A DNA stretch of 64,000 nt from Oegoconia quadripuncta (lineage: Eukaryota; Arthropoda; Insecta; Lepidoptera; Autostichidae): assembly GCA_949316235.1 (NCBI GenBank), contig OX438747.1:4650501-4714500 (forward strand), given 5' to 3'. Positions 22,581 to 34,010 of this stretch are shown here, piece after piece. A program made the position numbers and the translations under genes. Position 1 is the first letter of the stretch, and each line of letters starts with the position of its first letter. The notes beneath the pieces are model-generated. The model saw nothing but the letters and a program-made list of their open reading frames with translations, did no database searches and had not been told where the DNA came from.

Positions 22581-23213
22581 GGAATCGACTTGTATGGAAT
22601 CTTCGCCACTGAACCTACCCATAGGGAATGTAAATGATGTTACATTTCAAAAAATTCGAACGTGAATCGATTCAAAAATCGCCCCCTGATCGTGATTTCG
22701 AATCGAATTTCGATTTTTCGATTCGAATCGCACCCTTGAATCAGTTTCAATGCAGCCATGGACATAATTGAATTGCATCACGTCTGCTCGTAAAATCCAC
22801 ATCAATACTAATACATACTTCTGGATATGTATGTCCTACAGCCTCGTTACAGCTGCGCTGGCTTTCCAGCAGTAATAGGCTATAATGAAATTACATCCCG
22901 TATCTCGTTGCCAATTATATCACGTACAGTTCATAATAGAGTTACGTAGATGTGCAGATGTCTAGCTAGCACACGTCATATTAATTATTGGCGGTGATTC
23001 TATTTGGCACACGCTTAAAACGAAGTGTCTAATCCTTTTTTGATACAAACACATAAAATGGACGACATGTAGTTTAGTCCTGTCACTTTAGTTCTTACAA
23101 AATAACATCCTCAAAGGTTTTTAATGAGCACGTGTTAGACGTGATAACTAAAAATGATTCAAATTGTTTTAGGTTATGATTTCCGAACGTAATGATAGAA
23201 CTAAACTGTCATG

Positions 23214-23620
23214 GGCTTTTTGGCGGGAACTCGGCGAGTGAAGTAGCATTTTTCTTTATAATTCTTATAATTTGTGCATTCTGACTTTTGAAGCTTATTA
23301 ATGGCAGAATATTGTGCAGCAAACGTTAGTGATGGTGTACAAGTGAAGGGAAGTGTAAATTAAAGTGCGTAACGAAGCTTTCGGGTTCCCACAAGAAGCC
23401 GTCAAAATCTTTTGTAAAGCATTCTGCTACTTTACTGAAGAATGACTTGACCGTGACAAGACTCTGTATACGCCAAGTATACGAACAATTACTTGTTTTG
23501 ACTGAGACTGACTTATAAACTGAAGAAATAAGAGAAATAAGACATGACTGTATGGACTTAGATCCCTTTGCCTTTTCCGAGAGGAGAGAATAAAACGAAA
23601 AAAAAATCAAAGTCAAAAAG
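23214..23620 (+). repeat. Repeat with an E2F-like TTTTTGGCGGGAA block
   Basis: It starts GGCTTTTTGGCGGGAACTCGG, passes ATGGCAGAATATTGTGCAGC and GTACAAGTGAAGGGAAGTGT, and ends CCGAGAGGAGAGAATAAAAC. Other copies: 2,986-3,262 (-), 38,265-38,510 (+), 38,598-38,875 (+), with a fragment at 3,437-3,466. Here and at 2,955 the antisense frame stays open across VTVKSFFSKVAE and FNLHFPSLVHHH. Family unknown to me. Confidence 0.75.
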
Positions 23621-24349
23621 TACCACTTCAAAATTGTAACTAATATTTTTCTTAAGTGTTATTAGATTGTCTAAACACTTATAGTTAAGTTTGCTGGTTT
23701 AAGAAGTTTGACAACGGTGATGTTAGGCGCGGAACCCTCAGGCACTAGTCCAACTTGTACCGTGCTTTCGTGAAACCATTTTGTGTACGCTTCTATACAA
23801 TAATGATTGGTAGTTGGATCGCGGCGGTATTCATTTATACAGCAGAAACAGCTTACTATTAACCATTAGATTTAGAATTTCGCTCATAAAGTGTGACATT
23901 TATTTTTTTCCGGTGGTCATACCACAGCAGTCAAACCAAAATCCGCCTTGTTCATGCAGGCCACCAATTTTACTTAACAATACTTTGCTCGAAAAAACCA
24001 ACTGTTTAAAGTGCCCCTGATAACACGGAAACACTCTTATGAAAATGCTACTATTGGTCACTCATCCAAGGACAGTTCCTTCGATAGCATACTTAACTGA
24101 AGTAATGGGAAAGAAATAGCGAATGCGATGGCGGCAGGAGTACTTCATTTAAATGTTAAATGAAACATCAAATTGTTTTTGAGGCTATAAAACCGCGTAC
24201 AATTAAATGCGGGCGTTTGTTTTAACATCTTTCAATGTTGCCTTGTTTTAGTTGGTATTTAATTTGATCTCATAATTAAAGTTAAAACCAACGTATTGTA
24301 CAGTCGGCCGCATGGTGGTGGGTGTTTTTTACTTTCAAACTGGTTTTAG

Positions 24350-24686
24350 TTTTTTTTTTTTATGCATAACGGGTTGGTACTTGACCTCAATCACACCTGA
24401 TATTAAGTGAAGATGAGGTCGAAGGTGGAAGCGTACTGACCCGGAAACCGGAAACATTTGGGGGACTGGCTATCTTATCTCTGACAACCGGAACACAACA
24501 ATGCTATTAACATTGCTGCTTGGCGGCAAATTTAGATAAGATGGTGGTAGCTAGCCAGGCGGACATTTAAAATGCCCTACCACCAACCAAACTGAGTACT
24601 TAAACATGTACCCCGCTGGCGATCGAACCCGCGACCTCCGAAACGTAAACCCAATGTTGTTTACATTGAGCCATGGAGGCGGTTAA
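24350..24686 (-). mobile_element. SINE family A, full length
   Basis: A poly(T) followed by TATGCATAACGGGTTGGTAC at the left and GAGCCATGGAGGCGGTTA at the right show the - orientation. It interrupts a sequence with ACTTTCAAACTGGTTTTAGT, which resembles the arm of the 8,920 MITE. Confidence 0.93.
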
Positions 24687-25027
24687 AACGCTTGACGTTA
24701 CACTTTTGTTAAATGGTAATTTGCTATGCACATTTTTTAAAACACTTATCACCAAACGACTAACGTTCGAGAAATTGTATGCATGTGAGTTTAAAGTGTA
24801 ATGCAGCCATAAAATACATACCTACCTAGTGTCGCAAAAGACCCGAGGCTCCGGAGTCTTCATACGAGTAATAAGACTCGGTAGTCAAATTACAAGGATC
24901 GATTCGGAATAAGACTTCAATGCTCAAAAGCTATTTTAGCAAGTCTCCGAGATATAGTTGTTTTAAGCACTCGAGTACCATTATGGGGCTACGGGATATT
25001 ATAAGTGCGATGCCGACTGTACAAGTT

Positions 25028-26213
25028 AGAATAGAAAACAAATTGAAGAGCCCATAGTTTCGAGTTGTCGTTTCAAACTCGATGTTTTCGTAGAAGATTG
25101 GTGTTCAGTTTAAAACTCCCGTTCAATTTGTACTCGAGTCCTTAATCGGAACTCGTGCCTGACCCGACTCGTGAACCCGATTCTTTTGAATTCATAAGGT
25201 CCTGCGTAACGATTCGCGTTTACAAAATAAACACTCGTAAACTCTAGTATTTTGCAACTGGTCTCTGTTTGCAACACTAAGTAGGTACTTAGTTAGTATC
25301 ATGCATGTATCCTCTATACCTCGCAACGTATAATTATGTCTGATGAGTTTGAAAACAATAACATTGTGTGGTGTATTAATTGGGTCTATTTTGGGACTGT
25401 TTGCTCAACAGGTGCGGGATCCGAGTGACATCATTCACTGTTTATCTTTTTAGCCGACGGAAGGAGGATGTTTTTGAGTGTATATGTATGTAAATTTCCA
25501 TGTTTCCTTCTGTAGCGTAAACGGCTTGACCGATTTTGAATTGCAAGGTGTCGTCGATTCGTGTCAATACCCAGAGTGTCATAGAATACATTTTATGGAA
25601 AAAATCCAACATGGCGTCCGTCAGAAATAAAATTTTAAGGAATATACATATTTATTGTACAAAAAAATTTGGTCACGGTGTAGCCTTAAATAGTTAAATA
25701 CTTATTTTTATTGATGAAGATGCCTTAAAAAAATAGTTGAAGAGACTTAAGATAATATTCGTAAGCAGTATACATGCCTAAAATATATTAAGTTGGTACT
25801 AATTTTTTAGTAGTTTAGTAGTAGGTAAACAAATTAAAGAAAAAAGAACTATAGCCAAATAAAGAACAACAATGAAAAACAACAATACCCAATGAATTTT
25901 CCCGTATGTGGCTATAATGTTTTTTTTTTTCAAATAGAAAGCAAGCTGGTCGAGGCGCCGCGAAAAACAAATGTCAAGTAAGTGTCTCTCGCTGTTTGAC
26001 CAGTTCAAATAAAACAAAACAAATTTATGAGGGGTTTTAAATTTTAAGGGCGGTTTATGAGCTTCGTGTTGAAAAATTATGAGAAAATTATGGCGTAGAA
26101 AAAAAAACTTCACATATCGCCTCCCTGGCTCATTGTGAATAGTTTACAAAACGGAGGACGCTGGTTCGCAAGCGGGGTATGTGTTTACAAATATACATAT
26201 ACTCACTGAAGCT
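25028..26213. repeat. 1,186-bp tandem duplication, copy 1
   Basis: Copies 25028-26213 and 26214-27399 are head-to-tail with a constant 1,186-bp offset at both ends. I count about five differences (three substitutions, one inserted T, one poly-T length change), so the duplication is recent. The unit contains a dispersed repeat (CCGACGGAAGGAGGATG region) and, near its right end, a degraded tRNA-SINE head (CGCCTCCCTGGCTCATTGTG). Confidence 0.97.
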
Positions 26214-27399
26214 AGAATAGAAAACAAATTGAAGAGCCCATAGTTTCGAGTTGTCGTTTCAAACTCGATGTTTTCGTAGAAGATTGGTGTTCAGTTTAAA
26301 ACTCCCGTTCATTTTGTACTCGAGTCCTTAATCGGAACTCGTGCCTGACCCGACTCGTGAACCCGATTCTTTTGAATTCATAAGGTCCTGCGTAATCGAT
26401 TCGCGTTTACAAAATAAACACTCGTAAACTCTAGTATTTTGCAACTGGTCTCTGTTTGCAACACTAAGTAGGTACTTAGTTAGTATCATGCATGTATCCT
26501 CTATACCTCGCAACGTATAATTATGTCTGATGAGTTTGAAAACAATAACATTGTGTGGTGTATTAATTGGGTCTATTTTGGGACTGTTTGCTCAACAGGT
26601 GCGGGATCCGAGTGACATCATTCACTGTTTATCTTTTTAGCCGACGGAAGGAGGATGTTTTTGAGTGTATATGTATGTAAATTTCCATGTTTCCTTCTGT
26701 AGCGTAAACGGCTTGACCGATTTTGAATTGCAAGGTGTCGTCGATTCGTGTCAATACCCAGAGTGTCATAGAATACATTTTATGGAAAAAATCCAACATG
26801 GCGTCCGTCAGAAATAAAATTTTAAGGAATATACATATTTATTGTACAAAAAAATTTGGTCACGGTGTAGCCTTAAATAGTTAAATACTTATTTTTATTG
26901 ATGAAGATGCCTTAAAAAAATAGTTGAAGAGACTTAAGATAATATTCGTAAGCAGTATACATGCCTAAAATATATTAAGTTGGTACTAATTTTTTAGTAG
27001 TTCAGTAGTAGGTAAACAAATTAAAGAAAAAAGAACTATAGCCAAATAAAGAACAACAATGAAAAACAACAATACCCAATGAATTTTCCCGTATGTGGCT
27101 ATAATGTTTTTTTTTTCAAATAGAAAGCAAGCTGGTCGAGGCGCCGCGAAAAACAAATGTCAAGTAAGCGTCTCTCGCTGTTTGACCAGTTCAAATAAAA
27201 CAAAACAAATTTATGAGGGGTTTTAAATTTTAAGGGCGGTTTATGAGCTTCGTGTTGAAAAATTATGAGAAAATTATGGCGTAGAAAAAAAAACTTCACA
27301 TATCGCCTCCCTGGCTCATTGTGAATAGTTTACAAAACGGAGGACGCTGGTTCGCAAGCGGGGTATGTGTTTACAAATATACATATACTCACTGAAGCT
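26214..27399. repeat. 1,186-bp tandem duplication, copy 2
   Basis: This copy joins copy 1 at GAAGCT|AGAATAG and ends at GAAGCT|CGGATT, exactly where LINE sequence begins. No third partial copy is seen. Confidence 0.97.
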
Positions 27400-29562
27400 C
27401 GGATTAAAATATTTAAAGACTGTTTATTAAATAATATTTATAATATAGATCTCACACACCATGACCCAAATCATAATTTTGCAGATTTGTTACATTTCGT
27501 AACCAACGGTTTTGAAAACATTTTTAAAACCAAAAAAATTACGATAAATTCCGTATATAAATTCAACGATTGGGCTATGAAGAGGATACGGAAAAGTAGG
27601 GACACGCTTTATTATTTATATGAGCAAAGATCTTATAATCAAGATCCAGATTTTAAGGAGTATGTAAAAAGCTATTCACAAATTTTTAAAAAGGTTTGTG
27701 CTAGTGCTAAGTCAAATCGCATAGCCACAACTATCAAAAATTCTTTTAACAAACAAAAAGCTGTTTGGAATGTAATAAATAGCGAAACAGGCAAAGTTAG
27801 GCCGGGTAAACATAATTATACAATTGCAACAGATACCGGTCTAATAAGTTCAGGCAGTGAAGTGGCAAAAATATTTGAAACTTTTTTTACTGATGTCCCG
27901 TTTAAAGTTACGGCAAAATTAAATGCTACTCTAGCAGAAGCAGAAGTTATACTGAAGGAAAATGTTAAAAGTAGTCCTGAGCAATTTAAGTTTCATCATG
28001 TTGATCCTCAAACTATTGTTAAGACGTTTAAATCTCTCAACTTAAAGAACACTGAGGATCTTTGAGGTTTATCAGTACGACTGGTAAACTCTGTCATAGC
28101 TTTACTGGCCCCCCCTCTGTCACATTTGTTTAATAAGTGTACTGAGATCGGAATCTTTCCGGATCTAATGAAAATTAGTAAAGTAGTCCCATTGTTTAAA
28201 TCAGGGGACAACAAGGGCCCAGGTAATTTCAGACCAATATCTGTGCTTCCAGTATTCAGTAAAATTTTTGAAAAGATCATGTTAACCCAAATGCTTTCAC
28301 ATTTTGATGTTAATAACTTGCTCCATCATCAGCAATTTGGCTTTACCAAAGGAAGAAATACTGTTGATGCGGGAGTTAGCTTAATTAAACACATTTTTAA
28401 GGCCTGGGAATGCTCTCAGAATGCAATTGGTGTCTTTTGCAATCTATCAAAAGCGTTTGACTGTGTTGATCACAAAACTTTATTAATGAAATTGAAATAT
28501 TACGGAATTAAAAATGACAGCCTTAGCTTAATTCAATCATATTTAGAAAATAGGATACAAAAAGTAGATATAAATGGCGTAAGATCACCAGGTTCTCAAG
28601 TAAGGATAGACGTACCACAGGGCTCAATATTAGGCCCTTTTTTGTTTCTAGTTTACATAAATGATCTACCATTTATGGTACAGAGATTGACCGAGATTGT
28701 ACTATTTGCTGATGATACATCTTTAGTTTTTAAAGTTGACAGGAAAGACAATGTCCTTGACAAGGTGAATAGTGCTCTAAAGTCAATTTTACGATGGTTC
28801 ACAGCCAATAACTTGGTTTTTAATGCCAAGAAAACAAAATGCATAAATTTCCGCCTTCCAAATGTAAGACAAATTGATAGTAATATTGTAATTGATCAAG
28901 ATAAAGTGGAATTTGTAGATGCAACAGTCTTTTTAAGAATTACGCTTGACTCCAAGCTTCAGTGGGGACCACATTTAGAATCTTTAGGGCGTAGATTGAG
29001 TTCCGCAGCATATGCCGTCTGGAAGATTAGACAGCTAACAGATGTGGCTACTGCAAGATTAGTTTACTTTAGTTACTTCCACAGTATCATGTCATATGGT
29101 ATTTTGCTTTGGGGACGAGCAGCTGATACTGAAAATATTTTTATTTTGCAAAAGAGGGCAGTCCGCGCTATATATAATCTGCGTCGATATGACTCTCTTC
29201 GGGACAGGTTCAAAGAAATTAATATTTTAACTGTTCCTTTACAATTTATTTACGAGAATATTATGTACGTACGAAAAAATATTTCTGCATTCCCAAAAAA
29301 TAGCGATAAGCATAACTTAAATTTGAGACATAAAGACAAATTAGCCACCCCTATGTTCAGACTGAGCAAAGTTAATACATCATTTATGGGACACTGTATA
29401 CGCTTTTATAACCTTATACCTGAGAATATCATTAATCTAAATGAAAAACAATTTAAAAACCATGTCAAAACAACATTAACAAAAAAAGGTTATTACAAAA
29501 TTAGTGACTACCTAAATGACAAAAACGCTTGGTATACTTCGCCCAGCTCCCAAAAATTATAA
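27367..29562 (+). pseudogene. Broken LINE reverse transcriptase ORF
   Basis: Two open stretches, 27367-28065 and 28126-29562, lie in the same frame and are separated only by a TGA at 28063-28065; the 20 codons between them are open. The stop falls in a position where LINE proteins usually carry Trp before Gly-Leu-Ser, so TGG to TGA is the simplest change. RT landmarks follow: FRPISVLPVFSKIFEK, QFGFTKGR, motif A FCNLSKAFDCVDH (28,434-28,472), VPQGSILGPFLFLVYINDLP and FADDTSLVF. Motif A has Asn where the catalytic Asp should be, and a later FLGITLD block reads FLRITLD. Both suggest an inactive copy. The first codons (27367-27399) are duplication sequence, not LINE. Confidence 0.9.
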
Positions 29563-29818
29563 AATTGTATTAGTTGTATATACTTTTATATATACAAAAA
29601 AAGAAAAGAAAAGAAAATGATCCTGTGGGTTTCTTGCGCCGCTTCTTTTCCCACAGATGATGTCCCTTTCCGAAGCGGTGGTAGCTTGGACATACTGACT
29701 GACCGAATAATGCTTAGCCCTATTTTTATTTCCAATAGATTTAAATTGACATTCAACAAATGATATCATGTATCTTACGTTGAAATAAAATGCTTTGAGT
29801 TTGAGTTTGAGTTTGACT
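27400..29818 (+). mobile_element. 5'-truncated CR1/Jockey-like LINE
   Basis: The element starts abruptly at the right edge of the 1,186-bp tandem duplication and ends in a (TTTGAG)n-like run (29,794-29,816) after AATAAA. It contains the linker and reverse transcriptase but no endonuclease, so the 5' part is missing. The 3' UTR (29,563-29,793) includes TTTCTTGCGCCGCTTCTTTT and CCGAAGCGGTGGTAGC, familiar from lepidopteran LINE tails. The exact clade (CR1/Daphne versus Jockey) cannot be settled by eye. Confidence 0.9.
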
Positions 29819-31114
29819 CTTTATTGTACAAAATAATTTACTATAATTTTTGATTTTGATTTGATGATAACAATACTTAGAACACTAGACGGTCTTATCA
29901 CTAAAAGACAATCTACAAAGGAATAATTATAGAGAAGTATGTCTAAATAACGTCTAAATATTGTAATGATAATTCCATATTAATAAACTCACATTATCGT
30001 CACACTCCTCATTCTATGATAAATGGCAGTCATTCAACTTTAGTCTATTTTACTCAAGGCAGTTAAAATAGGTACTTTCTGCGTAATGCTTCGCAGGGCA
30101 CAGAGGGATTATTTTATTGTGTACCTACCTACTACAGTAATAATGACACTCGGTGCCGGTAAGCTTAAATAATTAAACTTTCTCATTACGCGGCGTTCGG
30201 GTCAAGGTTCAGGTAAGTGAAGGGCAAGGCCAAGGAAGTATGCCGTTAAGATATTATGCAATATAATATATTTTTTAAAAACCTATGGAATATTACCTAA
30301 ACAAAAGACAGTTAAGTATCGAAATTTAATTTGAATTTAATTCTCTAGACAATGGAGTGATTTTAAATTTCTAATCAATAAAATTTCAGTATGTAAAAGT
30401 AAATGTATAACAAATTGCAATACATTTTTTATGTGGCTTGGCAGTAAAGTTATCGGCCTACACAGGAAAACGTTACAAATGACTTGTAGTAGGTATACTA
30501 GCTTGCTTATGTATACTCTAAGCTCAATACATACGGGCAATATTAGAAACCTAACAAATTTATAAAAACATTAGAATAAAATCGAAAAGATACTATGTAA
30601 GTGATTTACAGCCTGCCAAAATCCATGTACGTACATCATATTATTTGAATTTGGAACTATCCATGTCTGTGAATGACAAAACGACCAAGGAGGCGGACAT
30701 TAATAAGTTGGTAAACGAATTTAAAATATGGGAAAACACTGCCTCTAACTGATATTATTTATTAGTTATTTCTTCCTAAAGCCTCGCGAGCAATGCCGCA
30801 GGTAAAAGCTAGTAGCTCGTAGCAGCTGGTAGGATATTAAATAAATAAGCAATTAGGTAGAATGTTACCATGGCTGCAGTCCGAGAATAAACTTGAAGCA
30901 AACACAGTTAAGTCTGCAAACTCCCGGGTCTGCACTTTAGCAATGTGGCACAACTTGCCTGTGCTCTGCAGGCTGTGCACTAGTTCATGTTCATCTGCAT
31001 GTTTTACTTTACTTGCCAAGTACTCCGTGTGCTTTAGTGGAAGGTAAATGAACCAAGTTTGCAATTTAGCTATGCAAATATTTTCACTTCATCAAGGTTA
31101 GAGAAACTACAAAC

Positions 31115-31495
31115 TAGCGGTGTGTAGGTCGCGAACGAAAGATAAGAATGAACCGCATCGCTTACTATGTATCTATCTACGTTTCGTTCGCGAGGCGTCC
31201 AAATGAATCAATATCTTTAAATTCCGCGGGAAAATTTGAACTTGCTGCTCAGCGGCGCCGTGTCGGTTGTTCACTCATACATATTTATACCATAGAAGAA
31301 AGAGAGATAACGATTACAAAGAATAGACGAGTCGCACATAGCAGTAGAGAAGCTAACGCTGAGCAACGTATGTATGCGTCATAGAATCGTTTGGATCCGT
31401 ACTGACCTAAAGATACAAATGATAGATCTTTGATCGAAAAGATATTATCTTTTTTCTTTTCGGTCAGTCATTTTTTTGCACATCTCTATTACGGA
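31115..31495. repeat. Possible decayed inverted-repeat element
   Basis: TCGCGAACGAAA (31,127) is inverted at TTTCGTTCGCGA (31,181-31,192). GTCGCGAACGAAAGATAAGAA is loosely mirrored by GATATTATCTTTTTTC and GGTCAGTCATTTTTTTGCACATC at the right. Weak. Confidence 0.3.
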
Positions 31496-32304
31496 CGTAT
31501 AAGTGTACTATCTGCTATTGGTAGGTTATACTGAGAAGAAATTCGAAGTACGTACAGTCGCGTTCAAAAGTGCAGACACTCCTCGCTTCGCTCATACGCT
31601 TTAGATTTTTTCGTAATTCTTTTTTAATAAATATACTATACAAAAATAAATATAAAAAAAAATATGCTATACTAGGTATCTAAGTAAAATGATCTTCACT
31701 ATACGTAACACTCCGCAAATACGACTCGCACTTGGTCGATATATTTTCATTATATATATATTTTTTGGAGGTTTTTGTTGTATCCCGGGAGTTTAAATTA
31801 TTAAATTTTAATTAAATATAATAAATCGAGAAATCAGAAACCTTAGTGGTAATACAATCTGATTAGTCGTAGCTGAAATGTTGTCTTATTATTTAAGGAC
31901 CAATGTCATTGCAAATATTCTAAACGTTCCCATTCATACATACATGACTAACCTTACAATTGTTTAACTTATTTTACTGTTACATTGTACCCATATTATC
32001 TGTCGTCCACTGATCGGATTTAAATGTTCAACTCGACTACCTATTGGTCCAATTTCTGAGTCGGCTATGGAGTTCATTGCTATAGCCAATGCAATAACAA
32101 AGGTAGTTCGTGCGATAAACAAAACTTCATTTACACCGAATTATTTTATTAACTTACAGAACATAATAATACTTCGTAAAGTAGGCGAGAATTGAACCAT
32201 GAAAACCTTATACAACCCTCCCAATTTAAAGTACTGCCTTTCCCTAACATGCAAGCAAAAACGGACCGTAAGTAATCTAACGAAGTGGTCACTATAGCAC
32301 TGCA

Positions 32305-32410
32305 CTCTAGACAAGTAGCAAACGATTCTGAAGCGCTATCGATCGATTTCTCGCAGTTGATTAGCTGTCTACAATTTGCGAACAGTCGACAGCTAATAAG
32401 CTGCGAGTCG
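32305..32410. repeat. Inverted repeat near 32.35 kb
   Basis: CTCGCAGTTGATTAGCTGTC (from 32,350) and GACAGCTAATAAGCTGCGAG (to about 32,407) form arms with two mismatches. CTAGACAAGTAGCAAACG at the left resembles the intron 6 element, so this may be a decayed MITE. Confidence 0.5.
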
Positions 32411-32494
32411 AAGCATTATTGGTGTTTGTTGTTGTAGAAACGTCTAGGGAGGAGCTTAGATTTAATAGTTGATTGTTTTACTTTCAATTTAGAC

Positions 32495-32645
32495 TAAGGG
32501 CCGTATTAATAAATTGATCTTGAGATTGAGATCGAGTTTCAGTCTCAATACTATTTTTTTTTGATACTGTTTTAATATTAACAGATTCTCAAACGTCAAC
32601 TTAAGGTCATCTCAATTTTGAGAACGGTTTATTAACACGGGTCTA
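32495..32645. mobile_element. Shorter Harbinger-like MITE, about 150 bp
   Basis: The left end GGGCCGTATTAATAAATTGATC and right end GAACGGTTTATTAACACGGGTC relate it to the 22,111 element. The centre has CTCAATACT and a T-run. A further half copy, with GATCGGTTTATCATACGGCCC, lies at about 46,335-46,380. Confidence 0.6.
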
Positions 32646-33584
32646 ATAGTAAGTAAAAGAAAAAATTGGACATATTATTATATTTGTCTTGAGGACGCCT
32701 GTCCACCTTGTAAATGGACATCCTTCGCTGCGCTTGCCGCTGTGTGGTCTCCACTCGAGAACTTTAATACCCTACGGGTCATCATGTTTGAAGAGGCAAT
32801 TGCGTATCTAGAACAAACGAAACAACACAAAGACGATCACAATTTATTTGTATAGTAGAGCATTATTCTTCTTATCAAGCTGATGGCAAAATATCAAATT
32901 CTACTCTACGTTTACCAAAATAAAGATACAAACTCTATTTAGAATTTCCGATCGACTTCAACGACAAGCTCACTTGTTATTCCAGGAACACCGGTCGATG
33001 CGATGCAATGCATTCACATGGCTTGAGATGCAACTGTGCGAGTCTACCCATGCAATGATTTGAATGTAATTTGAAAATGTAGGTAAAGCGAAGGAAGGAA
33101 AGGAAATGTTCTGGCTGGTTAAGATAAAATAACTAGAAGTCAGTGGCGTGCACAGCGTTTTGTCACAGGGTAGGCAGAATGATAAAATTTGTTATTAATT
33201 GAGAAGAAATACAACTATACTTTCATACCCATTCATTTAGCTACACTCCCATTTGCCGAAGGGGGAGTTCTTTCCTACTTCACACCTTTAAGGCTGGGGC
33301 CCAAGGTACCAATAGAGACACGTTAGAGCACCGTCTACCTTTAGTAGGCGCCGCCGTTCAGAGTACCACTGTTGATCCTGGCTTACAGGAGTTGCAGTGG
33401 ACGGAGGGTGGAGGCGGGTAATACCCAGAAAAAAAATTACTCTTATAGCAATCCTCGCAACTGTTTAGAATATTTTTCTGTTTACATAATAGGCGACATC
33501 ACAATGTTGTCTGTCGAAGAAAGGTTACATTAATATTTTTATTTTACTTTATTAAACAATAATCACAGTCGCGGTCTCTGTTCG

Positions 33585-33836
33585 TTTTAGAATAGCGAAG
33601 TTAAACAAACTATAGGGCGGTCATTCCATGGATGGGTTAACACTGGTGCCTTTTCGTACGAGTGTTTCTGTGTTTCGGGGGGCAAGTTAAATAGTTGATC
33701 CAGGTTATGTTCCACAGCGGCTAGAAAATTCTGACTGTCAGGTGGTCACTACTCTACTCTGATACAAATCTGCCAACCCACATTGGGCTCCGTAGGCCAA
33801 GTGACAGAGAGAAGGCTGTTTCCTAATGTAGAGGTA
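33585..33836 (+). mobile_element. 5S-rRNA-like SINE, second copy
   Basis: AGCGAAGTTAAACAAAC, GGCGGTCATTCCATGGATGGG is the 5S-like head. CTGACTGTCAGGTGGTCACT is the body, ending near GAGGTAAGC. More diverged than the 2,460 copy. Confidence 0.6.
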
Positions 33837-34010
33837 AGCTTGTTGATGTAATAATTACTTAATGCGACTAATTAAGTAGGTAATGGAACTTAGTAAAAAA
33901 TCTTCTGTTCTGCCTGCTTGTTTCATAATTTCTTAGTTTATTAGAGATTTTTTTAAATATAACTACTATTAAATTAGTTATCTTTGGGCTATCTAAGTTT
34001 AAACCCTTTT

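Larger units (their letters stand above)
22581..25027. other. Intergenic between repeats
   Basis: 22,640-22,735 has CGAATCGAATTTCGATTTTTCGATTCG-like short palindromic text. 23,041-23,090 (GGACGACATGTAGTTTAGTCCTGTCA) resembles the arm of the 59,327 MITE. Otherwise only entries listed separately. Confidence 0.45.
29819..32494. other. Intergenic, AT-rich
   Basis: No coding exon or known repeat is evident beyond the inverted repeats noted. Frames at 30,837-31,064 and 31,148-31,384 are unsupported. Confidence 0.5.
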
